From the NCBI RefSeq assembly GCF_001417775.1, contig NZ_BBZJ01000035.1, forward strand, positions 32,990 through 96,989: DNA of 64,000 bases, read 5' to 3'. Below are positions 8,356 through 16,666 of the stretch, piece by piece. The position numbers and the translations under genes were made by a program. This DNA comes from Streptomyces sp. TP-A0356 (GTDB lineage Bacteria > Actinomycetota > Actinomycetes > Streptomycetales > Streptomycetaceae). The notes under the pieces were generated by a model. That model searched no databases. It was given only the letters and a program-made list of their open reading frames with translations, and was not told the DNA's origin. Every line of letters begins with the position of its first letter. Within the stretch, counting starts at the first letter, position 1.

Positions 8356-9501
8356 ATGGGAGGCATGAGATCGCGCTTGTTTCCACCGGTGTTCAAGGGC
8401 AGGCTGCACGACGCCCGCACGGCGACCTCGATCGGGCGGTGGCTCGGCCTCGCCTTCGCCGTGTGCTTCGTCACCGGTCTGATCAGCCATGTGCTGCAGC
8501 ATCCGCCCGGCTGGCTGGCCGTCGACCTGCCGAGCCGCCCGGTGTCGGGCTACCGGATTACGCAGGGGCTGCACGTCGCCTCGGGCATCGCCGCGATTCC
8601 GCTGCTGCTGGCCAAGTTGTGGACGGTGTACCCGCGGCTGTTCGCCCAGCCGCCGGTGCGGTCGGTGCGGCACGCCCTGGAGCGGCTGTCGGTGGCCGTG
8701 CTGGTGTCGGCGGCCGTCTTCGAAGTGGCCACTGGCCTGCTGAACACCGCGCAGTGGTATCCGTGGCCGTTCTCCTTCGTGCCGGTGCACTACGCCGTGG
8801 CCTGGCTGGTGGCCGGATCGCTCGTACTGCACATCGCGGTCAAGGCTCCCGAGATCCGGGCCCACTGGGGCCGGCGGTCGCCGGGCACCCTGGCCCTGCC
8901 GGAGGAGGACGGGCTCGACCGGCGTTCGCTGCTGGCCGCGGTGGCGGCGGCGGTCGGCGCGGTCACCGTGACCACCGTGGGCCAGTCCTTCACCTCCCTG
9001 AAGGACCTCGTCCTGCTCGCACCCCGCCATCCGGACCACGGCCCGCAGGGTCTGCCGGTCAACCGCACTGCCGCCGCGGCCGGAGTCGGACTGATCTCCG
9101 CCGAGCGCTACCGTCTGACGGTCGCTGGGCCGCGCCCCTACACACTGACGCTGGATGAGCTGCGTGGCCTGCCGCAGCGCGAGGTGGAGCTGCCGATCGC
9201 CTGCGTGGAGGGGTGGAGCAAGTCGGCGCACTGGACGGGTGTGCGGATGGTGGACCTTCTCGAGCTTGCGGGCGCCCCACCGCACGCCCGCGTACGGGTG
9301 GTGTCCCTGCAGACGCGGGGTGGGTACCGGGTATCCGAGATGGGGCATGAGCACGCCCGTGACCCGCTGACCCTGCTCGCTCTGCGCCTGAACGGCCAGG
9401 AACTCTCCTCCGACCACGGCTACCCGGCACGGCTGATAGCCCCGAACCGGCCCGGCGTGCTGCAGACCAAGTGGGTCGGCCGACTGGAGGTGCTGTCATG
9501 A
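8356..9501 (+). CDS. cytochrome b561-like / molybdopterin-binding oxidoreductase fusion
   Basis: About 381 residues. The N-terminal half has four or five membrane helices with spaced histidines (ISHVLQH, GLHVASG, VPVHYAVAW, LVLHIAVK) like a cytochrome b heme anchor. The C-terminal half (about 225-381) is an oxidoreductase molybdopterin domain of the sulfite oxidase/MsrP type with the likely Mo-ligand cysteine in LPIACVEGWS. A hydrophobic segment near 195-210 (LLAAVAAAVGAVTVTTVG) separates the two. The pocket probably faces outside. The start could be ATG 8356 or ATG 8365; GGGAGG lies too close to the latter. It is translationally coupled to the next gene. Confidence 0.8.
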   Translation: MGGMRSRLFPPVFKGRLHDARTATSIGRWLGLAFAVCFVTGLISHVLQHPPGWLAVDLPSRPVSGYRITQGLHVASGIAAIPLLLAKLWTVYPRLFAQPPVRSVRHALERLSVAVLVSAAVFEVATGLLNTAQWYPWPFSFVPVHYAVAWLVAGSLVLHIAVKAPEIRAHWGRRSPGTLALPEEDGLDRRSLLAAVAAAVGAVTVTTVGQSFTSLKDLVLLAPRHPDHGPQGLPVNRTAAAAGVGLISAERYRLTVAGPRPYTLTLDELRGLPQREVELPIACVEGWSKSAHWTGVRMVDLLELAGAPPHARVRVVSLQTRGGYRVSEMGHEHARDPLTLLALRLNGQELSSDHGYPARLIAPNRPGVLQTKWVGRLEVLS

Positions 9502-9908
9502 GGGTGAGCATGCTGCGAGTGCTGACGGGCGCGGTCGGCCTGGTGCTCATGGGTGTGGGCGCGTCCCTGCTGTCGGACGTGACGGACCCGACGGGCGTGC
9601 TGGTCTGGCTGGGCGGGGCCCTGGTCCTGCACGACGTGGTGATCGCGCCGCTGGTGCTGCTCATCGGGTTGGTGCTCGTCCGCCGCGGGGTGCGCGGGCC
9701 GGTCCGCGGGGCACTGCTGGTCGCGGGCGCCCTGACGGCGGTCGCCCTGCCGGTGCTGCTGCGCCCGGGGAAGCCGGCCAACTCCTCCGTTCTGCCGCTG
9801 GACTACCCGCGCAACTGGCTGCTCACGCTAGGGGTGGTGGCGACGGTCACGGCCCTCGTGCTGGCCGCGCGGGGGACCCGCCGCAGCCGTCGGCGGCCAC
9901 CTTCGTAG
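9498..9908 (+). CDS. small membrane protein coupled to the molybdo-oxidoreductase
   Basis: A 136-residue protein whose ATG overlaps the preceding stop (ATGA). Four hydrophobic segments (about 5-25, 33-55, 62-85, 100-120) and an arginine-rich tail indicate a polytopic membrane protein. I do not recognise a named family. The overlap suggests it works with the upstream oxidoreductase, perhaps in assembly or electron delivery. Confidence 0.75.
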   Translation: MRVSMLRVLTGAVGLVLMGVGASLLSDVTDPTGVLVWLGGALVLHDVVIAPLVLLIGLVLVRRGVRGPVRGALLVAGALTAVALPVLLRPGKPANSSVLPLDYPRNWLLTLGVVATVTALVLAARGTRRSRRRPPS

Positions 9909-10005
9909 GTCCCGTCCGCTCTCCGTCCTGCCGGGCCGTCCTACGGGTGTCTACGCACTTGGGATCGGGGCGGTAGCGGGCTCGGCGGGCTCGTACGGTG
10001 GCGCG

Positions 10006-10128
10006 ATGCGAACCCTCCGGACGACGACCCCTGTGACCGCGCCGCCTCTGCTGTTGGCCGCGGCGGGTCTGGTGCATCCGCGCCATCCGACGGCGGCGAC
10101 GGCCGGTCACTGGCCCGGGCTTCACATC
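10006..10128 (+). pseudogene. 5' fragment of a membrane protein gene
   Basis: The ATG at 10006 begins MRTLRTTTPVTAPPLLLAAA with a hydrophobic segment and the motif GLVHPRHPTA, which resembles the N-terminus of streptomycete integral membrane proteins. After about 40 residues the frame turns arginine-rich and overlaps the end of the TetR gene. I read it as a truncated gene. Confidence 0.4.
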
Positions 10129-10180
10129 CGAAGGGCGGGCTTTCACGAGGCGACCCGACGGCCGCCGATTCATCGTTGCA

Positions 10181-10954
10181 TCAGCGGGCGTCCCGTTCCT
10201 CGGTCCCGTGCGCTACGAGGCTTGCGTGTGGGGCCAAGGGCGATGGCGCTGCCGCACCCGCCTTGGGCAGGTCGCCTGGCTCAGCCTCCTCCTTGACGTG
10301 GGAGGGCTTCAGGGCCGGGAGACGGCCGTGCAGGAGGAGGCTGACGACCTGGTCGATCACCGCCTCGCCCGGCGGTTCGCGGCTCACCGCGGCCAGGTAG
10401 ACGACGGTTCCGGAGTAGATGTCGACCATCAGTGACGTATCGGTGTCGGGCGGCAACCGCCCTTCGAGGCGGGCCCGCTCCAGCAGTTCCACGACCGACG
10501 CGCGGCGCGGTTCGATGAGCTCGGCGAAGGCTCCGGTACCGGTGGGATCCTCGATCACATCGGCGAGCAGCGCCGGGAGGATGAGACAGGTGGGCATGGC
10601 GGAGACGAGCTCGACCGTGAGCCGGACGGCGGTGCGCAGGTCGGCTTCCAGGTCGCCGGTCTCCTGGATGGGAGGAAGGGGCACGTCCCCGCTGAGGGCC
10701 TCGATCACCAGCGCGGCCTTGTTCGGCCACCACCGATAGATGGTCGCCTTGCTGACCCCGGCCCGCCGCGCGATGCCTTCGAAGGAGAGCCGCTGATATC
10801 CGACCTCGCTGAGCAGGGCTTTTGTGGCCCGGAGCACGGCTTCGTGAGACTCCCGGCGGCGCCGCCGGGAGCGAGGCGCTATGCGGTTGGGCGGGGCGGC
10901 GCACTCAGTGGCCAAAGGGTCCTGACGGCCGTTCTGGTGCCTGGGAGTAGCCAC
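10181..10954 (-). CDS. TetR-family regulator
   Basis: A 257-residue protein with a 30-residue basic N-terminal extension, the HTH FEGIARRAGVSKATIYRWW and a TetR_C_11-like ligand domain. A charged, proline-rich tail follows residue 225. No obvious target gene adjoins it: a truncated membrane protein is downstream and a secreted protein lies divergently 275 bp away. A 16-bp inverted repeat at 11024-11039 is a candidate operator. Confidence 0.85.
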   Translation of the reverse strand: MATPRHQNGRQDPLATECAAPPNRIAPRSRRRRRESHEAVLRATKALLSEVGYQRLSFEGIARRAGVSKATIYRWWPNKAALVIEALSGDVPLPPIQETGDLEADLRTAVRLTVELVSAMPTCLILPALLADVIEDPTGTGAFAELIEPRRASVVELLERARLEGRLPPDTDTSLMVDIYSGTVVYLAAVSREPPGEAVIDQVVSLLLHGRLPALKPSHVKEEAEPGDLPKAGAAAPSPLAPHASLVAHGTEERDAR

Positions 10955-10988
10955 CGTATGCCTCCCTTGTGAGTCACCGGTGCAGCCT

Positions 10989-11039
10989 TTGACTTTGACC
11001 GAAGAGTGACCCTATCTTGGCGATACGAGGCGTTTCGTA
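10989..11039 (+). promoter_or_regulatory. candidate promoter overlapped by a TetR-type operator
   Basis: On the plus strand TTGACT (10989-10994), an 18-bp spacer and TATCTT (11013-11018) resemble a housekeeping promoter. Immediately after it comes the inverted repeat TACGA-N6-TCGTA (11024-11039), placed where a repressor would block transcription start. The divergent TetR gene begins at 10954. Confidence 0.4.
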
Positions 11040-11228
11040 CCGTATGCCCTTTTCTTCTACTCAATAGTAAGATCCCGCGAGCCTGCCGGGGAACCGCTTC
11101 GACATTGCTCAGCACCTCCGGCGGGTGGATCACCGCGCACCAGACCCGCGCGCAGGATCTGATGCGTATGGGCGTCCCCTGCGAGCGCCCGAGAATCCTG
11201 TTCCGACCCCCGGAAGGGGGACATCATC

Positions 11229-11594
11229 ATGCGCGCGACTACGACCAGGATGCGGCGAATAGCCGCTGCCGTCTGCACCGCACCCATCCTCGCCATCGCG
11301 GCCGGAGCCGGCGCTGCCAGCGCGGCCGCTTCCCCCTCGTCGTCCCCCGTCGCCTCTGCTTCCTCTCACCACGGCGGCTGGGGAGACCGCTGCAACTCCG
11401 GTGACGGCTGGGGCTGGGGTTGGGGAGACCGCGGCCACTCCGGTGACGGTTGGGGCTTTGACCACGGCTTCGGCGGCGACCACGGCTTCCGTGGCGACCA
11501 TGGCGGTGGTGGCGACCATGGCGGTGGTGATCATGGCGGTGGTGGCGATCACGGTGGTGGTGGTGATCACGGTGGTGGTGGCCACGGCTACTGA
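11229..11594 (+). CDS. secreted glycine/histidine-rich repeat protein
   Basis: A 121-residue protein. A signal peptide (basic start, hydrophobic core, cleavage near GAASA) is followed by a mature part made almost only of G, H, D, W and F. The C-terminal half is a run of GGGDH/GGDH units (about nine). The start ATG 11229 follows a G/A-rich site at 11211-11220. The His/Asp-rich repeats suggest metal binding or a matrix/surface role, but no function is known to me. It stands alone and is followed by a strong hairpin. Confidence 0.75.
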   Translation: MRATTTRMRRIAAAVCTAPILAIAAGAGAASAAASPSSSPVASASSHHGGWGDRCNSGDGWGWGWGDRGHSGDGWGFDHGFGGDHGFRGDHGGGGDHGGGDHGGGGDHGGGGDHGGGGHGY

Positions 11595-11645
11595 CGCATC
11601 AACGCAACGAGTGTGATCAACACGCCGCAGTTTGCGAGTGCTGCA

Positions 11646-11674
11646 CCGGATGCCCGAGCATCTCGGGCATCCGG
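11646..11674 (+). terminator. perfect 13-bp hairpin
   Basis: Arms 11646-11658 and 11662-11674 pair perfectly around a three-base loop. It lies 51 bases after the secreted-protein stop and just ahead of the next gene. Confidence 0.7.
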
Positions 11675-11730
11675 ACCCGTCTGAAGCGGCAGGCGTCCCG
11701 TCCGACCCGTACTCGGGGTGGTGTGCAGCG

Positions 11731-12957
11731 GTGAGGATCGTGTGCGTCGGTGCGGGACCCGCGGGGTTGTATTTCGCGATCTCTGCCAAGTTGCGCGATG
11801 CGGGGCACGACATCACCGTGTTCGACCGCGACCCGCCCGCGGCCACCTACGGCTGGGGTGTCGTGTACTGGGACGACCTGCTGGACGTCCTCTATCGCAA
11901 CGATCCGGAGAGCGCCTGGGAGGTCACCGCCAGGTCCGTGCTGTGGCAGGACCAGGAGGTGCGTGTGCACGGTCCGTGCGGCGAGCAGACGGCGTACTTC
12001 GGTGGTTACGGCTACAGCATGAGCCGATCGGCGCTGCTCGACGTCCTGGCTCGGCGTGCGTCGCAGCTCGGCGTCGACGTCCGGTACGGCCACCCCGTCG
12101 CAGATCTCTCGGCGCTTCCCGAGGCGGATCTTCTCGTTGCCGCGGACGGTGCCAACAGCCGGATCCGGGGACACCACGGAGCATTCGGCACTCGTATCGA
12201 TGTCGGTCTCAATCCCTACATCTGGCTTGGCACGGACCAGACGTTCCGCAGCTTTGTGTTCAGCTTCGAGCGGACGTCCGCCGGATGGATCTGGTTTCAC
12301 GCCTATCCCTCGGTCGCGGGGACCAGCACCTGCATCGTCGAATGCTCACCGCAGACCTGGCGAGGTCTGGGGCTCGACGTGCTCGGGCCCGACGAGGGAG
12401 TGCGGCTGCTGGAGGACATCTTCAAGCGCGCTCTCGACGGCCACCGACTGCTCAGCCGGTCGCGGGGTGCACCGGCGCATTGGCAGCGCTTCGCGCACGT
12501 GACCAACGAGACCTGGTACCACGGCACGACGGTGCTCGTCGGCGACGCTGCCCACACCACCCACTTCACGTTGGGGTCCGGCACCAGACTGGCGATCATC
12601 GACGCGATCGTCCTCGCACACAGCCTGTACGAATTCCTTGATGTGGAGGACGCGTTGCGGGAGTACGACCGCCATCGCCGCGCGGAACTCCATCCGGTGC
12701 AGGCGGCAGCGCGTACGAGCATGGCGTGGTTCGAGCACCTGGACCAGTACATCGACCGCGATGCGGTCGCGTTCGCGCACGCCATGTCGGTACGCCACGG
12801 TGGCCAGAGCCCGTGGCACCACCAACTCCACCTTGCCAGCCAGATCGCTGCCGTACGCACGGCACGGCGCGCCTTCGCCACTGGCCGGCGCTGGTACCTC
12901 GCCCGCCGACGAGGAGAAGGACCCGGGCCCGGCCGGCTTCTCCCACGGGCGCCGTAG
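11731..12957 (+). CDS. FAD-dependent monooxygenase resembling salicylyl-CoA 5-hydroxylase
   Basis: A 408-residue flavoprotein. The GTG at 11731 puts the Rossmann motif VRIVCVGAGPAGLYFAI at the N-terminus. YGWGVVYWDD and the second FAD motif VGDAAHTTHFTLGSGTRLA match the class A monooxygenases that act on salicylyl-CoA and 2-aminobenzoyl-CoA. Substrate and partner enzymes (a CoA ligase, for example) are not in the window. The last about 18 residues, after RRWYLARRR, are antisense to a transposase remnant, so the natural C-terminus has probably been replaced. Confidence 0.75.
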   Translation: MRIVCVGAGPAGLYFAISAKLRDAGHDITVFDRDPPAATYGWGVVYWDDLLDVLYRNDPESAWEVTARSVLWQDQEVRVHGPCGEQTAYFGGYGYSMSRSALLDVLARRASQLGVDVRYGHPVADLSALPEADLLVAADGANSRIRGHHGAFGTRIDVGLNPYIWLGTDQTFRSFVFSFERTSAGWIWFHAYPSVAGTSTCIVECSPQTWRGLGLDVLGPDEGVRLLEDIFKRALDGHRLLSRSRGAPAHWQRFAHVTNETWYHGTTVLVGDAAHTTHFTLGSGTRLAIIDAIVLAHSLYEFLDVEDALREYDRHRRAELHPVQAAARTSMAWFEHLDQYIDRDAVAFAHAMSVRHGGQSPWHHQLHLASQIAAVRTARRAFATGRRWYLARRRGEGPGPGRLLPRAP

Positions 12958-13017
12958 GTCGGCGGCGACCTGGCGGACGAGCCGGAGCTGGGTGCGGGCG
13001 GCGATGACGAGCCACGT
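12901..13017 (-). pseudogene. remnant of a DDE transposase
   Basis: The minus strand reads TWLVIAARTQLRLVRQVAAD and then LRRPWEKP, similar to the C-terminal third of streptomycete DDE-type transposases. Only about 39 codons are recognisable. It overlaps the 3' end of the monooxygenase gene. Confidence 0.45.
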
Positions 13018-13018
13018 C

Positions 13019-13064
13019 GTCGCCGGTCACGCAGTTCACCGGTCGCCGGTCACGCAGTTCACCG
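13019..13064. repeat. perfect 23-bp tandem duplication
   Basis: Two identical 23-bp copies, 13019-13041 and 13042-13064, lie directly beside the transposase remnant. Confidence 0.85.
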
Positions 13065-13267
13065 TGCGGCGGACACGCGACCGACAGGCTGGCCGGCTAT
13101 CGATCGGAATGCCCAACTACCGGTCGACGTCGCAGACTTGCGCACCTGGGAACATCCGGCTCCGACCTCCCGAGGTTGAAGAGCAGGCTCAGCCGGGCGA
13201 ACGAACGAGAGTGGTGGGGACCGGCCCGAGAGGGTCAGCGGAGGAGGCGCGCTCAGCCCGCTGACGT
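13065..13267. other. intergenic, nothing recognised
   Basis: No convincing gene or signal is seen between the two tandem repeats. Confidence 0.35.
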
Positions 13268-13357
13268 GCAGAAACACTGGGGGTGCGGAGACAGTGGGGG
13301 TGGGCAGACACTGGGGTGCGGAGACACTGGGGTGCGGAGATACTGGGCGCGGAGATG
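13268..13357. repeat. minisatellite, about five copies of a 16-bp unit
   Basis: Degenerate direct repeats with consensus GCGGAGACACTGGGGT lie 90-180 bp upstream of the solute-binding lipoprotein gene. The first two copies carry extra G residues, as expected from slippage. Confidence 0.8.
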
Positions 13358-13447
13358 GCGTGGTGATACCGGCGAGCGCCCTGGAGCCAACCGACGCTGC
13401 GCGGCAAAACCGGTCGATCTCCTGGTCTCTCCACTGCTGGAGCCGTC

Positions 13448-14587
13448 GTGACTGCACCTCCTGCCCGGGCAGCGGCCGTCGTCGGTGGCCTCGCCTGCGT
13501 GGCACTGGGCCTGAGTGCCTGCGGCGGCACCCCCCACGCCATACCGCAGAAGCCATCGGTGGCGACCTCCGCCGCGGACGTGGGGGGTATGGACGCACTG
13601 ATCGCCGCAGCGAAGCGCGAGGGTGCGCTCAACGGGATCGCGCTTCCGCGGGACTGGGCCAACAACGGCGGTCTGATCGACGGTTTCGGGAAGAAGTACG
13701 GAATCAAGGTCACGGTCGCCATTCCGGAGGGCCACAGCCAGGACGAGATCGACGCGATGCAGAAGGGCAAGGGCCGGCCGGATGCCCCGGATGTGCTGGA
13801 CATGGGGGACACCTTCGCGCGGTCAGCGGCCAGGCAGAATCTGCTCGCACCGTACAGGGTCGCCGTGTACGACTCGATCCCGAGCAACCAGAAGGACCCG
13901 CAGGGCCGCTGGTCCAACAACTACGGGGGCTACGTCTCCATCGGCTGCGACGCCAACCGCGTCCGGATCTGCCCCCGGACCTTCGCCGATCTGCTGAAGC
14001 CCGAGTACAAGGGCAAGGTTGCGGTCTCCGGTGACCCCACCCGCGCCGGTTCCGGCTTCGCCGACGTCTACGCGGCCGCCCTTGCGAACAACGGGTCGTT
14101 CCAAGACATCCAGCCGGGTATCGACTTCTTTGCCGAGCTCAGGAGGAGGGGAAACTTCAACCCCGCCGAGGCCACGTCGACCGGGGTGGGGACGGGTCGG
14201 ACGCCCATCGGTATCGGTTGGGACTTCCTCAACCTGGGCTACGCCGACCGGTTCCGCAGCAGGGACATCAACTGGCACGTCGCGATCCCCTTCGACGGCA
14301 CTTTCGCCCAGTACTACGCGGAGGCGATCAACAAGGACGCCCCGCACCCGGCAGCTGCCCGCCTATGGCTGGAGTACCTCTTCAGCACCGAGGGCCAGAA
14401 TCTCCGGCTCGCCGGCTACGCCCGCCCGGTCCTCATGGACGCCATGGAGCACAGCGGCACCCTCGACAGGGTCGCCGCCGCAAGGCTGCCGACGGTTGAG
14501 GGCACGCCGGAATTCCCCACAGACGCGCAACTGGAGAAGTCGCAGCAGACGGTCACCCAGCACTGGGCGAAGGCCGTCAGGGGCTGA
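13448..14587 (+). CDS. extracellular solute-binding lipoprotein, copy 1
   Basis: A 379-residue protein starting at GTG 13448, after a GGAG site. It has a lipoprotein signal peptide with lipobox LSAC, then a family 1 type periplasmic-binding fold (ALPRDWANNGGLIDGF, WSNNYGGYVSIGC). It is co-linear and roughly 70% identical with the protein at 37045-38184, and both have the same bases around the start codon. No permease or ATPase is adjacent, so the ABC transporter it serves is elsewhere. The ligand is unknown; the family includes polyamine and iron binders. Confidence 0.85.
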   Translation: MTAPPARAAAVVGGLACVALGLSACGGTPHAIPQKPSVATSAADVGGMDALIAAAKREGALNGIALPRDWANNGGLIDGFGKKYGIKVTVAIPEGHSQDEIDAMQKGKGRPDAPDVLDMGDTFARSAARQNLLAPYRVAVYDSIPSNQKDPQGRWSNNYGGYVSIGCDANRVRICPRTFADLLKPEYKGKVAVSGDPTRAGSGFADVYAAALANNGSFQDIQPGIDFFAELRRRGNFNPAEATSTGVGTGRTPIGIGWDFLNLGYADRFRSRDINWHVAIPFDGTFAQYYAEAINKDAPHPAAARLWLEYLFSTEGQNLRLAGYARPVLMDAMEHSGTLDRVAAARLPTVEGTPEFPTDAQLEKSQQTVTQHWAKAVRG

Positions 14588-14991
14588 CACGCCTGGGGCA
14601 GCGGAGTGGTGGCCGAGGGCGCGGGCGAGTTCGTCGACGCCGACCGGCTGCCGTTCGCGTCGAGCACCGCAGCCGCCCGCCGACGCCGTCTGCACGGTCT
14701 GGGTCGCCTTTCTCCTCGTACGTCGTTCACGATCCGCGGGGCACGATCCGGGCGCTCTGGGACGGCGTCCGGTGACCGGCGAGCTCCTCGCGGAGGCTGC
14801 CGCATCCAACGCGGCACTGACGTTCCACGGCCCAAGGCCGCAACCGTTGCCGTCCGCCCGCGGCGACTGGCATCGTACCCGCAGGTAACATGACGGCCTG
14901 CCTGCAGGTGGCGGCGGATCGCTGTTGGTGAGGCGGGTCCCATTGGACTCGTGGGAGGAGACGAGATTCCCCGGATCGACGGACTCCAGCC
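14588..14991. other. 404 bp without a recognisable gene
   Basis: One frame (up to about 14890) contains VTGELLAEAAASNAALTF, which looks protein-like but has no start or family match. It is possibly a decayed gene. Confidence 0.3.
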
Positions 14992-15741
14992 TCAGACTTG
15001 AGCCATGCCGCCGTCGACGCTCAGATCCATGCCTGCACAGAAGCTGCTCTCGTCGGATGCGAGGAAGAGGGCGGCCGCGGCGACTTCCTCGGGGCGTCCC
15101 ATGCGTCCGAGGGGGATGACCGATGCGAAGGCTGCTCTGATCGCGTCCGCGCCTTCCTTGGAGTCTGCTTGGCTGTCCATGATCGGGGTGTCGATCGGCC
15201 CGGGGCTGAGGGTGTTGACCCGGATGCCGCGGTCCTTGAGCTCCTTGGTCCAGGTGCGGGCGTAGGAGCGCACGGCGGCCTTGGTGGCGCTGTAGGTGGT
15301 GTACCCGTCCATGCCGGTGTAGGCGGCGATCGATCCGACGAGGATGATCGAGCCGCCGTCGTTCATCAGTGGCAGCGCTCTTTGGGCGGTGAAGAGAGTC
15401 CCACGGGCGTTGAGGTTGAAGGTGCGGTCGAAGCTCTCTTCGGTGATCTGGCCGAACTCCTGCGGATCGACCAGACCCGAGTTGGCAACGACGACGTCGA
15501 TCTTCCCCTTCTCCTTCTCCATGGTCTGGAAGAGCCGGCCGAGGTCGGCGGGGACAGTGATGTCGCCCTGAACTGCCGTGACATTCCTGCCGATCTCGTC
15601 CTTCGCCTTGTCCAGTTCGGGCTGGCGCCGCCCGGTGATGAACACGTAGGCGCCTTCCTCCACGAACCTCTGCGCGATCGCCAATCCGATACCGCTACTG
15701 CCGCCAGTGACGAGGGCGACCTTGCCGTCCAGCCTGTTCAT
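14992..15741 (-). CDS. short-chain dehydrogenase/reductase
   Basis: A 249-residue classical SDR. The cofactor motif TGGSSGIG is at 12-19, VVANSG replaces the usual NNAG region, the catalytic Ser is in ILVGSIAAY and the YSATK motif is present. The acidic/basic pattern after beta-2 (TGRR) suggests NADP(H). The substrate cannot be told. It is followed upstream by a decayed VOC gene on the same strand. Confidence 0.9.
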   Translation of the reverse strand: MNRLDGKVALVTGGSSGIGLAIAQRFVEEGAYVFITGRRQPELDKAKDEIGRNVTAVQGDITVPADLGRLFQTMEKEKGKIDVVVANSGLVDPQEFGQITEESFDRTFNLNARGTLFTAQRALPLMNDGGSIILVGSIAAYTGMDGYTTYSATKAAVRSYARTWTKELKDRGIRVNTLSPGPIDTPIMDSQADSKEGADAIRAAFASVIPLGRMGRPEEVAAAALFLASDESSFCAGMDLSVDGGMAQV

Positions 15742-15766
15742 GGCGGTGACCTTTCATGTGTGAGTC

Positions 15767-16098
15767 GTGGGATCGGCGAACGTCGTCCAGCGGGCGGAGC
15801 CCTGCGCCACGTCACGGATCCGAGGGGGCGCCCAGCGCTGGCAGCCGCTGTGGCCCCGCCTCGAAGGCGGGGCTGGTGAGGTCGAGGTGCAGCCGGTTCT
15901 TCATCGACTTCGGCTCGGGGACCCGGTGGAAGCTCAGCCGAGGGGTGGGCCCGTCCGGGGCGAGTGTGGCGATTCGGGACTCGCGCCTGAGGTGACGTCT
16001 CTCCCGAGTACCTCGGCCCGGAAATGGGCGAGTCTCTCGGCGTCGGCGGCGCCGACGCTCAGGCCGTACACGGTGTTGTTCATGACGGTGTGGTTCAT
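15767..16098 (-). pseudogene. glyoxalase/VOC-family protein, frameshifted
   Basis: The minus strand starts MNHTVMNNTVYGLSVGAADA, then changes frame to give APDGPTPRLSFHRVPEPKSM and NRLHLDLTSPAFEAG, a typical small glyoxalase-like (VOC) protein. A third frame is needed for RDVAQGSA. At least two frameshifts and an internal stop kill the gene. Confidence 0.65.
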
Positions 16099-16144
16099 GA
16101 GTGTCGCTCTCTCATAGTAGGCAGGTTCAGCTGGCGGTGCGGCC

Positions 16145-16567
16145 GCGAGCAGGCGCCGGCCGCTATCGACGGCGCTGGTCGCGCCGGTGATGTAGGCCGG
16201 CCTTCGGCGAGACGAGGAACGCGACGGCCTCGGGGCCTCGGCGGGCTGGGCGGGCTGGGCGGAATGGGCGGCGCGCTTGATCGCGGTGGTGTGGCAGGGG
16301 TGCGGCCCCTACGAGGAGCTGCGCCCGGTCGTCGTCGACCGGCTCGGCGGCCTCGGGGCGAGCGCGTCGAACGGGTCGCGGGCCTCCGGTCGGGTGCAGA
16401 CCGGACCGGGGGCGACGGTGTTGAAGCGGACGCCGCGGCCGCTGTACTCGGCCGTCACGGCCCCGTGTCAGTGATGCCGGTGCGGCCTTGGTCGCGCCGT
16501 GGGCGGCGCCGGTGGCCAGGCCGAGGCTGCCGGCCATGCTGCCGATGTTGATCGCGCTGCCCGACGG
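16145..16567 (-). pseudogene. SDR-family gene, multiply frameshifted C-terminal half
   Basis: Segments in different frames read AINIGSMAGSLGLATGAAHG with GATKAA, then TAEYSGRGVRFNTVAPGPVC, then AVAFLVSPKAG and ITGATSAVDSG. Together they make up the C-terminal half of a short-chain dehydrogenase. The cofactor-binding N-terminus is missing and is replaced by an IS5-type fragment. Confidence 0.65.
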
Positions 16568-16639
16568 GCCGGACCTGCCTGTCGGCAGGAACGGCTCGAT
16601 CAACTCCCCTTCGTCATCGGTGAGTTCCGTGCGCGCCAT
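16568..16639 (-). mobile_element. N-terminal scrap of an IS5-type transposase
   Basis: MARTELTDDEGELIEPFLPT matches the common start of streptomycete IS5-family transposases (usually ...DEEWELIEPFLP). After about 24 codons it runs directly into the SDR remnant. Confidence 0.6.
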
Positions 16640-16666
16640 GCCGGCGTCCCGTGGACTCAGGGATGC

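Noticed and set aside
13268..13357. CRISPR-like array
   Set aside because: The units are contiguous 16-bp minisatellite copies without spacers.
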